From Chitinophaga pinensis DSM 2588 (GTDB taxonomy: Bacteria > Bacteroidota > Bacteroidia > Chitinophagales > Chitinophagaceae), in the NCBI RefSeq assembly GCF_000024005.1, contig NC_013132.1:1364001-1428000 (forward strand): a stretch of DNA of 64,000 nucleotides, given 5' to 3'. The notes under the pieces were generated by a model that was given only the letters and a program-made list of their open reading frames with translations, ran no database searches and was not told where the DNA came from. Shown here piece by piece: positions 53,344 to 62,143 of the stretch (its first letter is position 1; each line of letters starts with the position of its first letter). Both the position numbers and the translations under genes were made by a program.

Positions 53344-54720
53344 ATGAGAAATTACCTGCTGCCGGCACTGTTGGCCATCACCGTTCCGGTATGTGCACAA
53401 CAGAAAGAGAATGATTCCCTGGCCTTGAGAAGCCTTGCTAACGAAGTGCTGACGCACAGTAAGGCATATGCCAATCTGAAAGAGCTTACCCAGCAGGTAG
53501 GCGGCCGTCTGGCTGGATCGCCACAGATGGTGAAAGCGGAGAAATGGGGTGAAAAGGTACTGAAAGATGCCAATGCGGATACCGTATATCTGCAGGCCTG
53601 CCAGGTGCCACACTGGGTGAGGGGCGCCAAGGAAGAAGTACGTATTATTTCCCGCCGTCGCGACTTTATACCGCCTTTAAACGTACTGGCCCTGGGTAAC
53701 TCCGTAGGCAGTGCGCCGGCAGGTATTACCGCTCCGGTAATTGAGGTGGCTTCTTTTGAAGACCTGGAGGCGAAAAAAGACGAGATCAAAGGCAAGATCG
53801 TTTTCTATAACTATCACTTCAAACCAGAGCTGATCCATACGTTTGAGTCTTATGGCGATGCGGTGAAATACCGTGGCCAGGGCGCCAGCCGTGCCGCCAA
53901 ATATGGTGCACTGGCGGTAGTGGTACGTTCCATGACCCATGGGGCGAATAACCTGCCGCATACCGGCGCCATGAAGTATGACGAAGCCTTCCCTAAGATC
54001 CCAGCCGTGGCGATTGGTCTGGAAGACGCTGACCTCCTGAGCAACCGTTTGAAAGGAGAGTCTGACCTGAAATTGTACCTCCGTACCAGCTGTAAAATGC
54101 TGCCTGATACCACTGGTCACAACGTAATCGGTGAAATCCGTGGTACCGAACAACCTGATCAGATCATTACTGTAGGTGGTCACCTGGATTCCTGGGATGT
54201 AAATGAAGGCGCACACGATGACGGTACGGGTTGTGTGCAGTCCGTAGAACTGCTGCGTGCATTCAAAGCCCTGGGCATTAAACCAAAACATACCATCCGT
54301 GTTGTACTGTTTGCAAACGAAGAAAATGGTACCCGTGGTGGTAAGAAATATGCAGAAGTAGCGAAAGCAAAGGGAGAGCATCATATATTCGCACTGGAAA
54401 GTGATGCGGGCGGTTTTACCCCACGTGGTTTCTCCCTGATGATGCCTGATGAAAAGCGTGCAAAGATCGCATCATGGGCGCCACTCTTCCTGCCATATGA
54501 CGTATACGATTTTACAGCTGTTGGCGGTGGCGTGGACGTAGGAGAACTGTACGAAGCGATCGGTACCCCAATGGGAGAACTGATGCCTGATTCCCAGCGT
54601 TATTTCGACCTGCATCATGCTGCAAACGATACCTTCGAAGCCGTGAACAAGAGAGAGCTGGAACTGGGTGCATTCAGCATGGCAGGACTGATCTACCTGA
54701 TCGATAAATATGGATTGTAA
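53344..54720 (+). CDS. M28 family zinc aminopeptidase/carboxypeptidase, exported
   Basis: 458 residues from the ATG at 53344 (MRNYLLPALLAITVPVCAQ, a signal peptide); a GTG six bases earlier is unlikely. A PA domain (about 110-225) is inserted before the catalytic part. The co-catalytic zinc site is complete: GGHLDSWDVNEGAHDDGTGC (His, bridging Asp), FANEENGTRGG (Glu pair), ESDAGG (Asp) and LHHAANDTFE (His). The family trims peptides in the periplasm or at the surface. The next gene follows after 24 bp. Confidence 0.94.
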   Translation: MRNYLLPALLAITVPVCAQQKENDSLALRSLANEVLTHSKAYANLKELTQQVGGRLAGSPQMVKAEKWGEKVLKDANADTVYLQACQVPHWVRGAKEEVRIISRRRDFIPPLNVLALGNSVGSAPAGITAPVIEVASFEDLEAKKDEIKGKIVFYNYHFKPELIHTFESYGDAVKYRGQGASRAAKYGALAVVVRSMTHGANNLPHTGAMKYDEAFPKIPAVAIGLEDADLLSNRLKGESDLKLYLRTSCKMLPDTTGHNVIGEIRGTEQPDQIITVGGHLDSWDVNEGAHDDGTGCVQSVELLRAFKALGIKPKHTIRVVLFANEENGTRGGKKYAEVAKAKGEHHIFALESDAGGFTPRGFSLMMPDEKRAKIASWAPLFLPYDVYDFTAVGGGVDVGELYEAIGTPMGELMPDSQRYFDLHHAANDTFEAVNKRELELGAFSMAGLIYLIDKYGL

Positions 54721-54744
54721 TCCTTACCAGATCAAATAAACAAT

Positions 54745-55122
54745 ATGCGCAGATTTCTTTTTATGGTAGTCGGAGGTGTGCTCCTGGCACTAGTGGTGTT
54801 CTTCCTTTACAAATACTATTTCGTATTTGGCCGTGGCGTGAAAGCCGGAGAACTCAACTACTTCGTGGAGAAAGGCTATGTCTTCAAAACCTATGAAGGC
54901 CGCCTCATTCAGAGTGGTTACCGCTCCAAACAGCCCGGCGCCCTGCAATCCAATGAGTTCCAGTTTTCAGTGGCCGACGAGCGTATCGCACAACAGTTAA
55001 TGACTGCCAGCGGCAAGTTTGTAGAACTGCATTACAAGGAATACCTGGGAGCAGTGCCATGGAGAGGGTTTAGCAATTTTATTGTAGATAGTGTGATTAC
55101 GGTGAGAGATGTCAATTATTAA
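54745..55122 (+). CDS. Membrane-anchored small protein of unknown function
   Basis: 125 residues. One N-terminal membrane segment (LFMVVGGVLLALVVFFLY, residues 5-22), then about 100 residues outside with alternating strands (GYVFKTYEGRLIQSGYRSK, ELHYKEYLGAVPWRGFSNF). Similar proteins are widespread in Bacteroidota and are sometimes wrongly labelled 6-phosphogluconate dehydrogenase; no such motif is here. It is downstream of the M28 gene. Its stop codon (55120-55122) directly precedes repeat element B. Confidence 0.8.
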   Translation: MRRFLFMVVGGVLLALVVFFLYKYYFVFGRGVKAGELNYFVEKGYVFKTYEGRLIQSGYRSKQPGALQSNEFQFSVADERIAQQLMTASGKFVELHYKEYLGAVPWRGFSNFIVDSVITVRDVNY

Positions 55123-55123
55123 G

Positions 55124-55344
55124 AATTAAGAATTAAGAATTAAGAATTAAGAATTAAGAATTAAGAATTAAGAATTAAGAATTAAGAATTAAGAATTAAG
55201 AATTAAGCTGATTATTACAGCTTACTATAAAGCAAGAGCCTGATCTAATAACAGATCAGGCTCTTGCTTTATAGCTTAGGGGTAAATCATCCGGTCTGGA
55301 GGCATTTACCACAATTCTTAATTCTTAATTTTTAATTCTTAATT
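55124..55344. repeat. Inverted arrays of the 7-bp unit AATTAAG with central hairpins (element B)
   Basis: Left array: 12 perfect AATTAAG units (55124-55207), starting directly after a stop codon. Centre: a perfect 22-bp hairpin (55225-55246 with 55253-55274, loop AATAAC) and a second hairpin GGTAAAT/ATTTACC (55281-55287 with 55304-55310). Right array: four or five inverse units AATTCTT (55313-55344, one AATTTTT), ending 3 bp before the stop codon of the opposite gene. Same plan as element A. Confidence 0.93.
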
Positions 55345-55347
55345 GAA

Positions 55348-56055
55348 TTACTGCGCCAGCAGTAGAAATATCGCTGGTTTCTTATGCAGTTCCGGTAATA
55401 CCTGTTTCCACGCCTTCACGGTCTTCGTCCGGATAAACTCTTCCGGCCCTGTAATATCAGCCGCTACACATATCTGTGTGTTGTCTTTACAGTTATCCAG
55501 TAAGTCTTTGAGCAACTGGTTATTACGGTAAGGTGTTTCTATAAAGAGCTGTGTTTGTTGTTTCTTCTGTGACTGCATTTCCAGGTCACGGATCGCTTTG
55601 ATTCTTTCGGGTGGTTTTACCGGCAGATAGCCGACAAACTGAAAGTTCTGTCCATTCATACCGGAAGCCATCAGTGCGAGTAGCATAGAGTTAGGGCCAA
55701 CCATAGGAATGACAGGGGCTTCTATGGCATGTGCCACCTGTACAACTAGATGTCCCGGATCTGCAATAGCCGGACAGCCCGCTTCACTGATCACACCGAT
55801 ATCCTTACCGGAAAGCAGTAGCTGTTTTGCCAGGGCGGTATCAGGAGGCTGATGTTCAGACATCAGTAATAATTGCAGGGCATCGATGTTGATGCTTTTA
55901 TCAAGCGCCTTTAAATATCTTCTGGCTGTACGCTCATTCTCCACAAAGAATACGCTGATCTGTTGTACCACCGGCGTCACATACGCAGGAATGGTATGCA
56001 GCGTGTCTGCACTGAGTACAGTGGGTATCAGGTATACCTTACCAGGTTGCGCCAT
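55348..56055 (-). CDS. RsmI-like SAM-dependent methyltransferase (tetrapyrrole methylase fold)
   Basis: 235 residues from the ATG at 56055 (MAQPGKVYLIPTVLSAD); a longer frame to 56103 adds 16 residues inside the next gene. Family blocks: VISEAGCPAIADPGHLVV and VGPNSMLLALMASGMNGQNF (RsmI has the like D-A-G-x-P and G-P-S-A), FVGYLPVKPPER, FIETPYRNNQL. RsmI methylates a ribose of 16S rRNA; this Bacteroidota paralog may do so or have another substrate. It overlaps the EI24 gene by 17 bp. Confidence 0.87.
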   Translation of the reverse strand: MAQPGKVYLIPTVLSADTLHTIPAYVTPVVQQISVFFVENERTARRYLKALDKSINIDALQLLLMSEHQPPDTALAKQLLLSGKDIGVISEAGCPAIADPGHLVVQVAHAIEAPVIPMVGPNSMLLALMASGMNGQNFQFVGYLPVKPPERIKAIRDLEMQSQKKQQTQLFIETPYRNNQLLKDLLDNCKDNTQICVAADITGPEEFIRTKTVKAWKQVLPELHKKPAIFLLLAQ

Positions 56056-56818
56056 GCAATAATCGTTTGTCGGATAAGTGAATAGTTGCGGCAATGACTG
56101 CATAGGAAGGAGCCATTACCCATCCCAGTACGGGAATGAACATCAGGATGTAAAACACCATACCGTTGCCCAATGCAATGCCTCTGTGTCCTTTGATAAA
56201 ATTGATACTCTGTTTCGGACTCATTTGATGCCTTTCACAGCTGTAATCAACCATGGAGAAACCATAGAAATAACATTCTATAAAAAAGGCGAACAGTGGT
56301 GTGATCCAGCCAACGATCGGTATAAATGAGAGTATGATCAGGAATATTACGCAGATAGTCTGATACAGCATGTTACGCAGTGAGATAACGATCCCTCTGC
56401 CCATGTCCTTGAGGAACTGCTGCATACTGAATGGAAAATCACGTCTCTCCAGTATAGCCTCCGTCTTTTCCGAGAGGTAGGCAAACAAGGGAGAACCTAA
56501 TATCAGAAAGAGATATTTGTAATAGGAAAAATACAGCAGCAATATCATGATCCTGATGGAGAAGGCCAGTAGAATGAAAAAGAAACTGACCCAGGTGCTT
56601 TCGAGATCCTGGATCCATATTTTAAGCGGAAGCAGGTTAAAAAGGTATTCAACAAACTCTCCGGAATATCCCCAGACAAAATAGCTGCCCGTCATAAATA
56701 ATATGCAGTAAAGGATACCGGGCACAAGTATCCACTTCCATAACCTGTGCTGCATAATAAACTGATGCGCCTTCCCATATGCCTGAATGGCGGCCAGTAC
56801 TTCTCTGAATGAAAACAA
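56039..56818 (-). CDS. EI24 domain (CysZ-like) integral membrane protein
   Basis: 259 residues with about six membrane segments. Domain marks: ILVPGILYCILFMTGSYFVW, a hydrophobic stretch SFFFILLAFSIRIMILLLYF, FAYLSEKTEAILERRDF and FLIILSFIPIVGWITPLFAFF, then MSPKQSINFIKGHRGIALG. E. coli CysZ moves sulfate; other EI24 proteins have unclear roles. It starts a two-gene unit with the RsmI-like gene (17-bp overlap). Confidence 0.85.
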   Translation of the reverse strand: MFSFREVLAAIQAYGKAHQFIMQHRLWKWILVPGILYCILFMTGSYFVWGYSGEFVEYLFNLLPLKIWIQDLESTWVSFFFILLAFSIRIMILLLYFSYYKYLFLILGSPLFAYLSEKTEAILERRDFPFSMQQFLKDMGRGIVISLRNMLYQTICVIFLIILSFIPIVGWITPLFAFFIECYFYGFSMVDYSCERHQMSPKQSINFIKGHRGIALGNGMVFYILMFIPVLGWVMAPSYAVIAATIHLSDKRLLHGATW

Positions 56819-56916
56819 AATCCTGGATTTTAGTGGTTAGTTATTCGCTATAAGCATTGATCCGGTTGTAAATAACTAAAAATCAGTGGAACAATGGTAA
56901 AAAATATATACGGACA

Positions 56917-56956
56917 ATAAAAAACCTGCCAGCTTATGCAACTGGCAGGTTCTTTT
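56917..56956 (-). terminator. Terminator of the PorP/SprF gene
   Basis: AACCTGCCAG (56923-56932) pairs with CTGGCAGGTT (56942-56951), with a T-run on the minus strand. Confidence 0.85.
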
Positions 56957-56975
56957 GAAATATCTTTTTATCAGA

Positions 56976-57992
56976 TCAGAACCTCGGACAGAGTGTTCTG
57001 TATTTGCTTCCTTCGTTACGTCTATGTATGTAGATAAGAGATAACTCTATACCTCCGCGATAGTTAGACGCTGGTCTCAGCGTAGATACGTTCGTGTCAT
57101 ATGAAGCACCGAAGGTGAAACCTCCGATCTCAAGACCGAGATACGGGTTAATCGCATCTTTAACACGGTACCAGCTACCCAGATAGAACGTGGTTGGATT
57201 TTCATCGTCTCCGTTCAGGTTGAAACCATAAGCGCCACCGAATGATATTTCAGATGCAGTACTCTGCTTCATGAATATAGCACTGAAGTGGATGCGGTTA
57301 GCCCCATTTACTGGTACAGAACCACCACCATGTACTGTATACCTGGAGGTCAGACGGTTGTTGTTCTGCGCCATGAAGGTTTCAGTAGGCTGGGTAATAT
57401 GATAATAAGACGCACCCAGATATATATTGGATGATTCGCCCACAAGTCCATTATACAAGATACCGATATTCGGATCTAAATAAGAGATGGTCGGATTGAC
57501 GAATGTTTCACCATTCGGAATAGCAGGATTGTACCCGTTATTGTCGATCTGGTTTTCAAATATCAATTTCGTCTGGTCCAGACGTTTTTGTACCAGGGTA
57601 GCCTGTAAACCTACTGCGAGGGTGTGGTTCCCTTCCGGGTCCAGTCCTTTATGGTAGGCCGTACTAAAACTCAGGTATGTAGAGGTCAGTGCACCACCGC
57701 CGGTTCTGTCATACATCGCCATTACACCAACACCCCAGATGTCTGTGTAATTCAATACATTCTTCAGAATGCCGAAGTCCACTGCCGCGGTCCCGGTGGT
57801 AAATGGAGTCGAAATACTGCTCCACTGTGAACGATAGTTCCCTGAGACACGAAAATCGCCTGAAAACAGGCCAGTCATTGCCGGATTAAGTGTGAGTGGG
57901 GAGGCGAAGAACTGCGAAAAATGCGGATCCTGCGCCCTGGCCGGGTTCATCAGATAAAGGGCAATCGTGAAAAACAGCAACACTTTTTTCAT
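56976..57992 (-). CDS. PorP/SprF family type IX secretion outer membrane protein
   Basis: 338 residues from the ATG at 57992 (MKKVLLFFTIALYLMNPARAQ, signal peptide). The PorP/SprF start DPHFSQFFASPLTLNPAMTG, then GNYRSQWSSISTPF, is typical; the rest is a beta-barrel with paired strands ending SLIYIHRRNEGSKYRTLCPRF. In Flavobacterium SprF is needed to put the adhesin SprB on the surface, and PorP is part of the secretion machine. Usually a large SprB-like gene lies beside such genes; none is here. Single gene. Confidence 0.92.
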   Translation of the reverse strand: MKKVLLFFTIALYLMNPARAQDPHFSQFFASPLTLNPAMTGLFSGDFRVSGNYRSQWSSISTPFTTGTAAVDFGILKNVLNYTDIWGVGVMAMYDRTGGGALTSTYLSFSTAYHKGLDPEGNHTLAVGLQATLVQKRLDQTKLIFENQIDNNGYNPAIPNGETFVNPTISYLDPNIGILYNGLVGESSNIYLGASYYHITQPTETFMAQNNNRLTSRYTVHGGGSVPVNGANRIHFSAIFMKQSTASEISFGGAYGFNLNGDDENPTTFYLGSWYRVKDAINPYLGLEIGGFTFGASYDTNVSTLRPASNYRGGIELSLIYIHRRNEGSKYRTLCPRF

Positions 57993-58195
57993 AAAAAAAT
58001 ACTTATAAGTATAGGGTTTTCTCATGGTTCCATGTGAAGGTACACAATGCTACTCATATTCCAAATTAAAAATATATAACATTGTGTTAGAGAAATCCCT
58101 AAAGTGTTATAAATGAATGCTTAAACAGTCTAGTTTTTATTTGGCTGACTACTCAATTTTTTTGAAATTGATCCATTCTCACGATTAATAGGTTC

Positions 58196-58849
58196 TTACT
58201 GCTGTAGCTTATTTCCAAATGCGAGGTCTCCGGCATCTCCAAGTCCGGGTACAATATAGCCTTTGGCCGTTAGTTCGTCATCAATGTCACCGGCCCAGAT
58301 GCTCAGATTGTTGTCGGCGTGTCTTTGTACATATTCAATTCCTACGGTACAGGCGATGGCTACTACAAGGTGGATATGCTTTGGTTTACCCAGGCTTTGC
58401 AGGTGTTCGATGGTTTTCACCAGGGACGCGCCGGTAGCGAGCATGGGATCTGAAAGGATAACTACCTGGCCATCAATAGACGGACTGGATACGTATTCAA
58501 GGTTGATATCAAATGTACCGTCGTGTTTATGCTTACGGTACGCAGAAATGAAGGCATGATCAGCTTTATCAAAGTAGTGCAGCAAACCCTGGTGTAATGC
58601 AAGGCCAGCTCTCAGGATAGTAGCGAGAACAGGTTGTTGTTTTAATACCCGGCAATTAGCGATACCAAGCGGCGTCTGTATTTCTTTCTCCTCGTATTCC
58701 AATGTTTTGCTGATCTCATAAGCGGCGATTTCGCCCACTCTTTCCATATTGCGTCTGAAACGCATACGGTCTGTCTGGATTTCTGCGCTTCTTATCTCAC
58801 TTAGCCATTCTCCCACTAACGAATTGGTACTACTTAGATTCACTATCAT
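58196..58849 (-). CDS. upp: Uracil phosphoribosyltransferase
   Basis: 217 residues. It converts uracil and PRPP to UMP. Family blocks: RAGLALHQGLLHYF, the PRPP loop VVILSDPMLATGASLVKTIE, and the uracil-binding GYIVPGLGDAGDLAFGNK at the C-terminus. Complete. The start MIVNLSSTNSLVGEWLSEIR is plausible; the first in-frame Met upstream is absent. A box resembling TAnTTTG precedes the start but is one base short. Single gene in the pyrimidine salvage pathway. Confidence 0.95.
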   Translation of the reverse strand: MIVNLSSTNSLVGEWLSEIRSAEIQTDRMRFRRNMERVGEIAAYEISKTLEYEEKEIQTPLGIANCRVLKQQPVLATILRAGLALHQGLLHYFDKADHAFISAYRKHKHDGTFDINLEYVSSPSIDGQVVILSDPMLATGASLVKTIEHLQSLGKPKHIHLVVAIACTVGIEYVQRHADNNLSIWAGDIDDELTAKGYIVPGLGDAGDLAFGNKLQQ

Positions 58850-58907
58850 GGGTGCAAAATACCAAAATTTTCAAAGCCCGGAAGGCTTAATAACAATAAT
58901 GTAACGA

Positions 58908-58945
58908 AAATGTGGTTCAGGATCCTAAAACCCTGAACCACCTGG
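58908..58945 (-). terminator. Probable terminator of the vWA gene
   Basis: GTGGTTCAGG (58912-58921) pairs with CCTGAACCAC (58932-58941), 10-bp stem, with ATTTTC after it on the minus strand. Confidence 0.55.
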
Positions 58946-58978
58946 GAAAAACAATGAAGAAAGGCCGGCTAAAACGAA

Positions 58979-60898
58979 CTATTTAGTGCCATGATTGTTA
59001 CTGATTAATTGTGCTTTTTTTACCAATTGAATAAATTCCGCCCGATAGCCTTCTTCGTCCGTCCCACGGGCATTTCCGGCTAATTTCAATACCTGCTCAT
59101 AACTGGCGTTCCCCTTGTGTTCGGAGTTACGCAACAGCAGTCCGAAGTCCGCAACAGCAGTGGCCATACGGAAATCTTCAGGCGCTGCGCTGATATCCTG
59201 CCGTTTCCAGTGCAATACCTGGGAAATCAGCTGACTGCTGGTGTCTGCCGGGTTTTTATACCGCAGTTTTACAGTTAGCACTTCCGTGTTATCGCCGGAC
59301 ACAGGTTGATTTTGCTGGTACTTTAAAGGATCTACGGCCGGCTGACCGGTCTGTACGCCTACCGGAACCACTTCGTACAGGGCAGTCACGGTATGACCTG
59401 CACCCATATCGCCGGCGTCTTTCTTATCATCATTGAAGTCTTCATTATTCAATAGCCTGTTCTCATAACCTACCAGCCTGTACGATTGTACATACTTAGG
59501 GTTGAATTCTACCTGCAGCTTCACATCCTTTGCAATGGTGAACAGAGTGCCGCCGAATTCGGTGGCAAAAGTGCGGCGTGCCTCTTCGAAATTGTCGATA
59601 TACGCGTAGTTACCGTTTCCTTTGTCAGCCAGCAATTCCAGCTTATTGTCTTTATAATTACCCATACCAAAACCCAGTACGGAAAGGAATATGCCTTTTT
59701 CGCGTTTCTTTTCGATGATGCGTTGCAGTTCGCCATCACTGGAAGGACCAACGTTAAAGTCGCCATCTGTCGCAATGATCACGCGGTTGTTGCCACTCTT
59801 CAGCAGATATTCAGTAGCTGTTTTGTAGGCTAGTTGTACGCCTTCTCCGCCAGCAGTGGATCCTCCGGCTTCCAGTTTATCCAGGGCATCCAGAATCGCT
59901 GTTTTATGATCGCCGGAAGTCGATGGCAGTACCAGTCCTGCAGCGCCGGCATATACCACAATCGCTACCCTGTCAACAGGTCTTAACTGGTTCACCAGTA
60001 ATTTGAACGCCTGTTTTACCAGTGGCAGTTTCTTCGCATCACTCATAGAACCTGATACATCGATCAGAAATACCAGGTTGGAAGGAGGCAGGTTATCTTT
60101 TGCTACATCTTTCCCTTTTAAGGCAATGCGCACCAGCTGGTGTGCGGTGTTCCACGGACATATGGCCATATCAGTGCGTACGGCTACCGGTGTGTTACCT
60201 GTTGGATTACTGTATTTATAATCAAAATAGTTGATCATTTCTTCCACTCTCACCGCATCTACCGGTGGCATATTGCCTTCATTCAGAAAACGACGGACGT
60301 TGGAATAAGAAGCTCTGTCCACGTCAATGGAAAAGGTACTGAGCGGATCACTGGCCACCGTATGAAAGCGGTTTTCATTCACAGGACTATAGTCTTCCGT
60401 ATTGAACTGTGGCGCTCTTGAACCGTAAAATGCCGGACTGGCGCTCTTCATGTAAGCGTTTACAACGGGTGAACCAGCTACAGTTTTTGGCGCCTCTGGT
60501 ACTATCATAGCGTTTACCACGACATCTTCCTGCAAACTTGTATTAACCGGGTCCAGTTGAATCATATATGATGATCTGGACCGGCCTTTTCGCAGTGTAA
60601 GGGTTTTAGTTTTATATCCAATGTACATCACGTCGACCACCGTTGTAGTATCTATCAGCATCTCAAAGCGGCCATCAATGTTCGTTATTGTGCCTGAATT
60701 GCTGCCTTTCCCACGTATCCTGATGGTGACGCCGGCAAGAGGTTGGTTGTTATTGTGGTCGGTTACCCGGCCTGTAATTTTAAAAGATTGAGTTGCAGGG
60801 GAAAGCCTGGCGATCGATTGTGCAAATCCTTCATTAGGTATACCTGCAATACTGAAAGCCATAAAGCCCAGGAGCAGCAGCGTGAGATGTTTTTGCAT
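58979..60898 (-). CDS. YfbK-like von Willebrand factor A domain protein, exported
   Basis: 639 residues from the ATG at 60898 (MQKHLTLLLLGFMAFSIAGI, signal peptide); a further 93 codons upstream run through promoter DNA and are rejected. A carboxypeptidase-regulatory-like domain (about 35-115; FKITGRVTDHNNNQPLAGV) is followed by the YfbK N-terminal domain (TFSIDVDRASYSNVRRFLNE), a vWA domain with MIDAS D-x-S-x-S (IDVSGSMSDAKK) and a DUF3520 C-terminal part (TALYEVVPVG ... LHWKRQ). Unlike the three ter vWA proteins this one is outside the cytoplasm. Partners unknown. Confidence 0.9.
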   Translation of the reverse strand: MQKHLTLLLLGFMAFSIAGIPNEGFAQSIARLSPATQSFKITGRVTDHNNNQPLAGVTIRIRGKGSNSGTITNIDGRFEMLIDTTTVVDVMYIGYKTKTLTLRKGRSRSSYMIQLDPVNTSLQEDVVVNAMIVPEAPKTVAGSPVVNAYMKSASPAFYGSRAPQFNTEDYSPVNENRFHTVASDPLSTFSIDVDRASYSNVRRFLNEGNMPPVDAVRVEEMINYFDYKYSNPTGNTPVAVRTDMAICPWNTAHQLVRIALKGKDVAKDNLPPSNLVFLIDVSGSMSDAKKLPLVKQAFKLLVNQLRPVDRVAIVVYAGAAGLVLPSTSGDHKTAILDALDKLEAGGSTAGGEGVQLAYKTATEYLLKSGNNRVIIATDGDFNVGPSSDGELQRIIEKKREKGIFLSVLGFGMGNYKDNKLELLADKGNGNYAYIDNFEEARRTFATEFGGTLFTIAKDVKLQVEFNPKYVQSYRLVGYENRLLNNEDFNDDKKDAGDMGAGHTVTALYEVVPVGVQTGQPAVDPLKYQQNQPVSGDNTEVLTVKLRYKNPADTSSQLISQVLHWKRQDISAAPEDFRMATAVADFGLLLRNSEHKGNASYEQVLKLAGNARGTDEEGYRAEFIQLVKKAQLISNNHGTK

Positions 60899-60988
60899 GG
60901 CACATTGTTTTAAGTCCGCATTTAAGATGCACGACCACCCCCTGATTCCATAAAACCTGAAAAAAAATGATGAAAGCGGCACATTATT

Positions 60989-60996
60989 TACTTTTG
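60989..60996 (+). promoter_or_regulatory. -7 box of anmK
   Basis: TACTTTTG, 15 bp before the ATG at 61012. Supports the shorter start. No clear -33 TTG. Confidence 0.45.
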
Positions 60997-61011
60997 CACA
61001 AATTTTACCGC

Positions 61012-62091
61012 ATGGTTTATAATGTAATTGGTGTAACGTCAGGTACTTCGCTGGCAGGATTGGACCTGGTTTTTGTGGCATTGACAGAAGTACGTGGAAA
61101 ATGGACTTACGAAATAAAGGCGGCAGAACGCCTGGCATATACCTCCGAATGGGAGGAAAAACTGAGTGCTGCGGCAAAACTGTCTGCCCGGGATTACCTG
61201 TTGCTCCATGCTGAATATGGACATTTTACCGGCCATGCTATCAATCAGTTCATTACACAGCATGAACTCGACCATAAAGTACATTTTATTGCTGCACACG
61301 GACATACAGTATTCCATGTGCCTGCACAGAAAATGACCGCCCAGCTGGGAGATGGCGCTGCTATTGCTGCCGTTACCGGCCTGTCGGTGATCGGTGATCT
61401 GCGTGCGATGGATATCGCTTTAGGCGGAAAAGGAGCGCCGGTACTGCCGGTGGCAGAACAACTGCTGTTCCCGGATTACCGTTTCCGGGTGAACCTGGGA
61501 GAAAATGCGACTATCGCAGCGGAACAGGATGGTCAGCTGATCGCATGGGACGTTTGTCCGGCTAATTATGTGCTGGATACCCTGGCGGGAATGCTGGGCC
61601 GTGCATTTGATGAAGAAGGTAAACTGGCAGCTGGCGGTGTGACCGATCAGAAACTGCTGGATGCGCTGAACGGATTGGCTTTCTACAATGAAAAATACCC
61701 CAAGACATTGGCAGCAAAATTCGGAACCGGTACTATTCTGCCGATGATCCAGCAACATCAGCTGTCAACACAAGGGAAACTGAATACTTATACGCAGCAC
61801 ATTGCCGCGCAGATTGCGGTAGCCGTACGACAACTGGCTTCTCAGGAAGAAGGTGTAACGCATAATCTCTTACTGACAGGTGGTGGTACGAAGAATACCT
61901 ACCTGGTAGAGACAATACAGCAGGCGTTACAGGTACAAAATATTACGGTAACTGTTCAGGAAGAACCTTTCAGGAATGCGCTGATGATTGCATTACTGGG
62001 GGCATTGCGCTGGAGACAGGAACCAAATGCACTGGCATCTGTAACAGGTGCTGAAAAAGATAGTGTAGGCGGGGCTTTGTGGGCAGTGTGA
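61012..62091 (+). CDS. anmK: Anhydro-N-acetylmuramic acid kinase (divergent AnmK)
   Basis: 359 residues from the ATG at 61012 (MVYNVIGVTSGTSLAGLDLV); the longer frame from 60967 lies over the promoter box. AnmK phosphorylates and opens anhydroMurNAc in cell-wall recycling. The first motif is GTSLAGLD, where most enzymes have G-T-S-x-D-G; the later ones are FRVNLGENATIAA, AWDVCPANYVLDTLAG (Asp retained) and LLTGGGTKNTYL. HxVFHVP is in place. The family call is firm, but the altered N-terminal motif and NLGEN variant mark a divergent, probably Bacteroidota, clade. Confidence 0.88.
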   Translation: MVYNVIGVTSGTSLAGLDLVFVALTEVRGKWTYEIKAAERLAYTSEWEEKLSAAAKLSARDYLLLHAEYGHFTGHAINQFITQHELDHKVHFIAAHGHTVFHVPAQKMTAQLGDGAAIAAVTGLSVIGDLRAMDIALGGKGAPVLPVAEQLLFPDYRFRVNLGENATIAAEQDGQLIAWDVCPANYVLDTLAGMLGRAFDEEGKLAAGGVTDQKLLDALNGLAFYNEKYPKTLAAKFGTGTILPMIQQHQLSTQGKLNTYTQHIAAQIAVAVRQLASQEEGVTHNLLLTGGGTKNTYLVETIQQALQVQNITVTVQEEPFRNALMIALLGALRWRQEPNALASVTGAEKDSVGGALWAV

Positions 62092-62097
62092 CAAACA

Positions 62098-62131
62098 AAT
62101 TGCAGGTATATGTATGCATATACCTGCAATT
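62098..62131. terminator. Bidirectional hairpin between anmK and ade
   Basis: Perfect 15-bp stem (62098-62112 with 62117-62131) with loop TATG, 6 bp after the anmK stop and 12 bp from the ade stop. Weak T-run; likely ends both transcripts. Confidence 0.7.
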
Positions 62132-62143
62132 ATAATCAATATG

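Noticed and set aside
55124..55344. CRISPR-like repeat array
   Set aside because: Units are 7 bp without spacers, and no cas gene is near.
60899..61177. N-terminal extension of 93 codons of the exported vWA protein
   Set aside because: A normal signal peptide starts at 60898, and the extension covers the anmK promoter and start.
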